The notes under the pieces are model-generated. The model was not told the DNA's origin. It searched no databases and saw only the letters and a list, made by a program, of their open reading frames with translations. DNA of 7,596 nucleotides from Neisseria lactamica (GTDB taxonomy: Bacteria > Pseudomonadota > Gammaproteobacteria > Burkholderiales > Neisseriaceae): contig JUNU01000214.1 in NCBI GenBank assembly GCA_001067655.1, positions 1 to 7,596 of the forward strand, read 5' to 3'. A program made the translations under genes and the position numbers. Below, piece after piece: positions 6,044 through 7,596 of this stretch (position 1 is its first letter; the number at the start of each line of letters is the position of its first letter).

Positions 6044-6736
6044 ATGAATTATCAGGATTTCATCAGCCAAACCGAAACACAATACGGCATCTCCCTGCCC
6101 AACCTATACAAACGCCTCGCTGCCGACGGTATGTTGGACTGGGGCGAATTGGGCAGCAAATGGTATAGCGAAACCTTTCCCAAGTTGCTCAAGCATCCGC
6201 CCCTATTGCTGGTTGGATCGGAATTTGAACTGCCTCACACCGACGAATTGCAGGGAATCAACGAACAACTATGCGACGACAGTGAATGGATGAGTTTGAA
6301 ACCCGAATACCGTGGCAAACTCATCGCCTTTGCCGGAGCGGGCAACGGCGATTACTACGCATTCGACTACCGCCAAGAAGGCGAGCCATGTATCACACGC
6401 CTGTATCACGATGACGACTTCAGCGTAGCAGAAGCCGCAAACTTAGCAGACTTTATCTTCCGCAGGCTGCTCCAAGCCCAAGCCGACTATTACCCCACCG
6501 ACGGTCTTTCTCCTGAAACCTACCGAGAGCAACTGTTTGCACAATTGGAAAGCCACCGCCCCTATCTCTCCGCCGAACAATATGAATTCCTCCGCCAAAC
6601 CTATCAAAAACCCTATCAAAAAGACCGATGGGGCGGATTGTTCATGTTGAGCGATGAAGAAACCAAAGCCGCCGAGCAACAGTTCATCTCATGCGAACGG
6701 CTGGACGAAGAATTCGAACCTTTCGACTACGACTAG
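6044..6736 (+). CDS. SUKH (SMI1/KNR4) family immunity-type protein
   Basis: A 230-residue acidic, soluble, probably cytoplasmic protein without signal peptide or membrane segment. The recognisable core is SMI1/KNR4-like: an N-terminal helix with YGISLPNLYKRL (14-24), the central strand-turn LIAFAGAGNGDYYAFDY (93-109), then RLYHDDDF (119-126) and the closing helix NLADFIFRRL (133-142). The C-terminal 80 residues are a charged extension ending FEPFDYD. Bacterial SUKH proteins are best known as antitoxins that neutralise polymorphic, contact-dependent or secreted toxins by direct binding; no toxin gene is visible here, so the partner is unknown. The start is well supported: AAGGA (6033-6037), six bases before the ATG. 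It has no obvious promoter of its own and may be read through from the dikinase gene. Base composition is near that of the neighbours (about 55% GC in a sampled line). Confidence 0.78.
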   Translation: MNYQDFISQTETQYGISLPNLYKRLAADGMLDWGELGSKWYSETFPKLLKHPPLLLVGSEFELPHTDELQGINEQLCDDSEWMSLKPEYRGKLIAFAGAGNGDYYAFDYRQEGEPCITRLYHDDDFSVAEAANLADFIFRRLLQAQADYYPTDGLSPETYREQLFAQLESHRPYLSAEQYEFLRQTYQKPYQKDRWGGLFMLSDEETKAAEQQFISCERLDEEFEPFDYD

Positions 6737-6857
6737 CGGGTATATTGGTTTCGGTTTAAATCAGGATAAAAATACTAAAGAAAAAGATGTAAGAAAACAC
6801 CGCATTGTTTACATAACAGGTGTAGGGTGTAGATTGAATTGGAACCCCAACTTTCAT

Positions 6858-6889
6858 AAAGGTCGTCTGAAAGTTTTCAGACGACCTTT
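6858..6889 (+). terminator. DUS-pair hairpin, likely terminator after the SUKH gene
   Basis: Intact DUS copies at 6860-6871 and 6876-6887 form a perfect 15-base stem (6858-6872 with 6875-6889) with a GT loop, the tightest hairpin in the window. It sits 121 bases after the SUKH stop codon and 45 bases before the next start. The short TTT after the stem makes termination likely but not strong. The 6737-6857 stretch before it is AT-rich and holds no gene. Confidence 0.8.
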
Positions 6890-6902
6890 GCTTCGTATTC
6901 GT

Positions 6903-6908
6903 TACAAT
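6903..6908 (+). promoter_or_regulatory. Candidate -10 box of the AT-rich exported gene
   Basis: TACAAT (5 of 6 to TATAAT) is 26 bases before the ATG at 6935 and shortly after a DUS hairpin, an arrangement like that upstream of the dikinase gene. No convincing -35 lies at 16-18 bases, as that position falls in the right arm of the hairpin. Confidence 0.4.
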
Positions 6909-6934
6909 AGCTGTTTTGCTTACTTGAAATTTCT

Positions 6935-7486
6935 ATGTACATAAAACTATTTACTGCATTGTCAATTTTGTTATTTACAGTTAATTGCAATGCTTTTTCC
7001 AAAGCCCCTAACGCAGATGGTGTAGTTAGCATCAGGATGGTTAATAATAATCCTTGCCTTTATATTGAAAAAATCGGCTTGATTGGTGCGTATTTCATAG
7101 ATATATCTCAAGTTTTTTCAGAAAATATGGATAGCATGCTCTATGAGACAACATTTGAAGAAAATTACCCGACCAAAGAAAAATGTATTATGTTGAATTC
7201 TTCAAACTTTCCAAATTTAAAATTAGAAGATGGGCAAGTTTATGCAATTAGGCTTCGCCCTAATGTAAATAAAAATGAACAATTAAGGATAGAGCCGAAT
7301 TTCACTGGTTTTGGAGATACAATTTGCCTTAAAAAAGATCAAGATGATCATTTTAGGGTTCAAGATTACACTAGAGGTCAATGTGTAGATAGAGTTGCCA
7401 TCCAATCTGAACAGGAATCTTTACATGAAAATAAAGGAAGTTGGTTTGATCGGTTCATTGAATGGCTAAAAAGCTTACTGTCATGA
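6935..7486 (+). CDS. AT-rich exported protein, possibly a periplasmic immunity protein
   Basis: A 183-residue protein with an N-terminal signal (K4, then LFTALSILLFTVN). Cleavage could be after NCNA (residue 20) by signal peptidase I; C18 sits in a poor lipobox (Asn at -1), so lipidation is doubtful. The mature part has four cysteines (C41, C84, C131, C150), enough for two disulfides. Its short-strand pattern (PCLYIEKIG, then KCIMLNSS, then GQVYAIRLRPN) recalls putative type VI secretion immunity lipoproteins of the periplasm, a resemblance by eye and not a firm family call. The C-terminus (WFDRFIEWLKSLL) is an amphipathic helix. By hand count 6961-7440 is about 33% GC, against about 63% in a sampled line of the dikinase gene, suggesting horizontal acquisition. 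There is no Shine-Dalgarno sequence; the ATG at 6935 is chosen because the signal peptide begins there. DUS hairpins flank it on both sides. Confidence 0.72.
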   Translation: MYIKLFTALSILLFTVNCNAFSKAPNADGVVSIRMVNNNPCLYIEKIGLIGAYFIDISQVFSENMDSMLYETTFEENYPTKEKCIMLNSSNFPNLKLEDGQVYAIRLRPNVNKNEQLRIEPNFTGFGDTICLKKDQDDHFRVQDYTRGQCVDRVAIQSEQESLHENKGSWFDRFIEWLKSLLS

Positions 7487-7541
7487 TTCTGTTATCTTAG
7501 ATAATACAAGTATAGATTAGGCTAAAAACCAAGCAGCTATC

Positions 7542-7575
7542 AAGGTCGTCTGAAAACCTCCATTCAGACGACCTT
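7542..7575 (+). terminator. DUS-pair terminator after the AT-rich gene
   Basis: Intact DUS copies at 7543-7554 and 7563-7574 form a 13-base stem (7542-7554 with 7563-7575) around an 8-base loop, 55 bases after the stop codon. The T run after the stem is short (TTT). The stretch between gene and hairpin is AT-rich and includes a small palindrome, TTATCT-T-AGATAA (7492-7504), whose loop is too short for a stable hairpin. Nothing is recognisable from 7576 to the window end. Confidence 0.8.
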
Positions 7576-7596
7576 TCTACCGTTTATCCCATTTGC

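Noticed and set aside
6811..6850. GTGTAGGGTGTAG-type stretch as a remnant insertion element
   Set aside because: No terminal inverted repeats, target duplication or transposase fragment are visible; too short to call.
61..7575. DUS copies as a CRISPR-like repeat array
   Set aside because: Copies occur on both strands at irregular spacing, often as inverted pairs, with no regular spacers; they are Neisseria uptake sequences.

Overview
The window reads as chromosomal DNA from a commensal Neisseria. The 12-base DNA uptake sequence AGGTCGTCTGAA occurs 14 times intact on the two strands, with three one-base variants. This T-containing AG dialect is the one associated with the N. mucosa / N. sicca / N. 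macacae group, rather than the ATGCCGTCTGAA of N. meningitidis and N. gonorrhoeae. The species call is inference from the dialect; no rRNA or other marker gene is present.

Layout. Positions 1-144 hold the far end of a purine-permease transcription unit: a DUS-pair terminator and no gene I can support. A 437-residue NCS2 purine permease lies on the minus strand (145-1458). A 309-base divergent spacer with candidate promoters and a DUS hairpin separates it from a plus-strand AEC-family auxin-efflux-carrier-like permease (1768-2700). That gene and the convergent minus-strand gene at 2921-3865 share a DUS-pair terminator. The minus-strand gene encodes an exported protein I do not recognise. A 161-base divergent spacer bounded by a wide DUS pair leads into a 646-residue plus-strand lipoprotein (4027-5967). 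This protein carries a phosphohistidine domain followed by a PEP-synthase/PPDK-type ATP-binding domain. Downstream lie a SUKH (SMI1/KNR4) immunity-type protein (6044-6736) and a strikingly AT-rich exported protein of immunity-like appearance (6935-7486), the latter enclosed by two DUS-pair hairpins.

How it fits together. The left 2.7 kb is ordinary transport: purine uptake plus an organic-anion-type carrier. The right part is more unusual. It has two divergent genes whose products both leave the cytoplasm, one of them a seemingly intact ATP-dependent phosphotransferase in a compartment without ATP. It then has two immunity-type genes with no toxin in view, the second with the base composition of a recent import. 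DUS elements do several jobs at once: terminators in hairpin pairs, parts of promoters and leaders, and in-frame protein sequence (EGRLK and FSDDL) inside coding regions.
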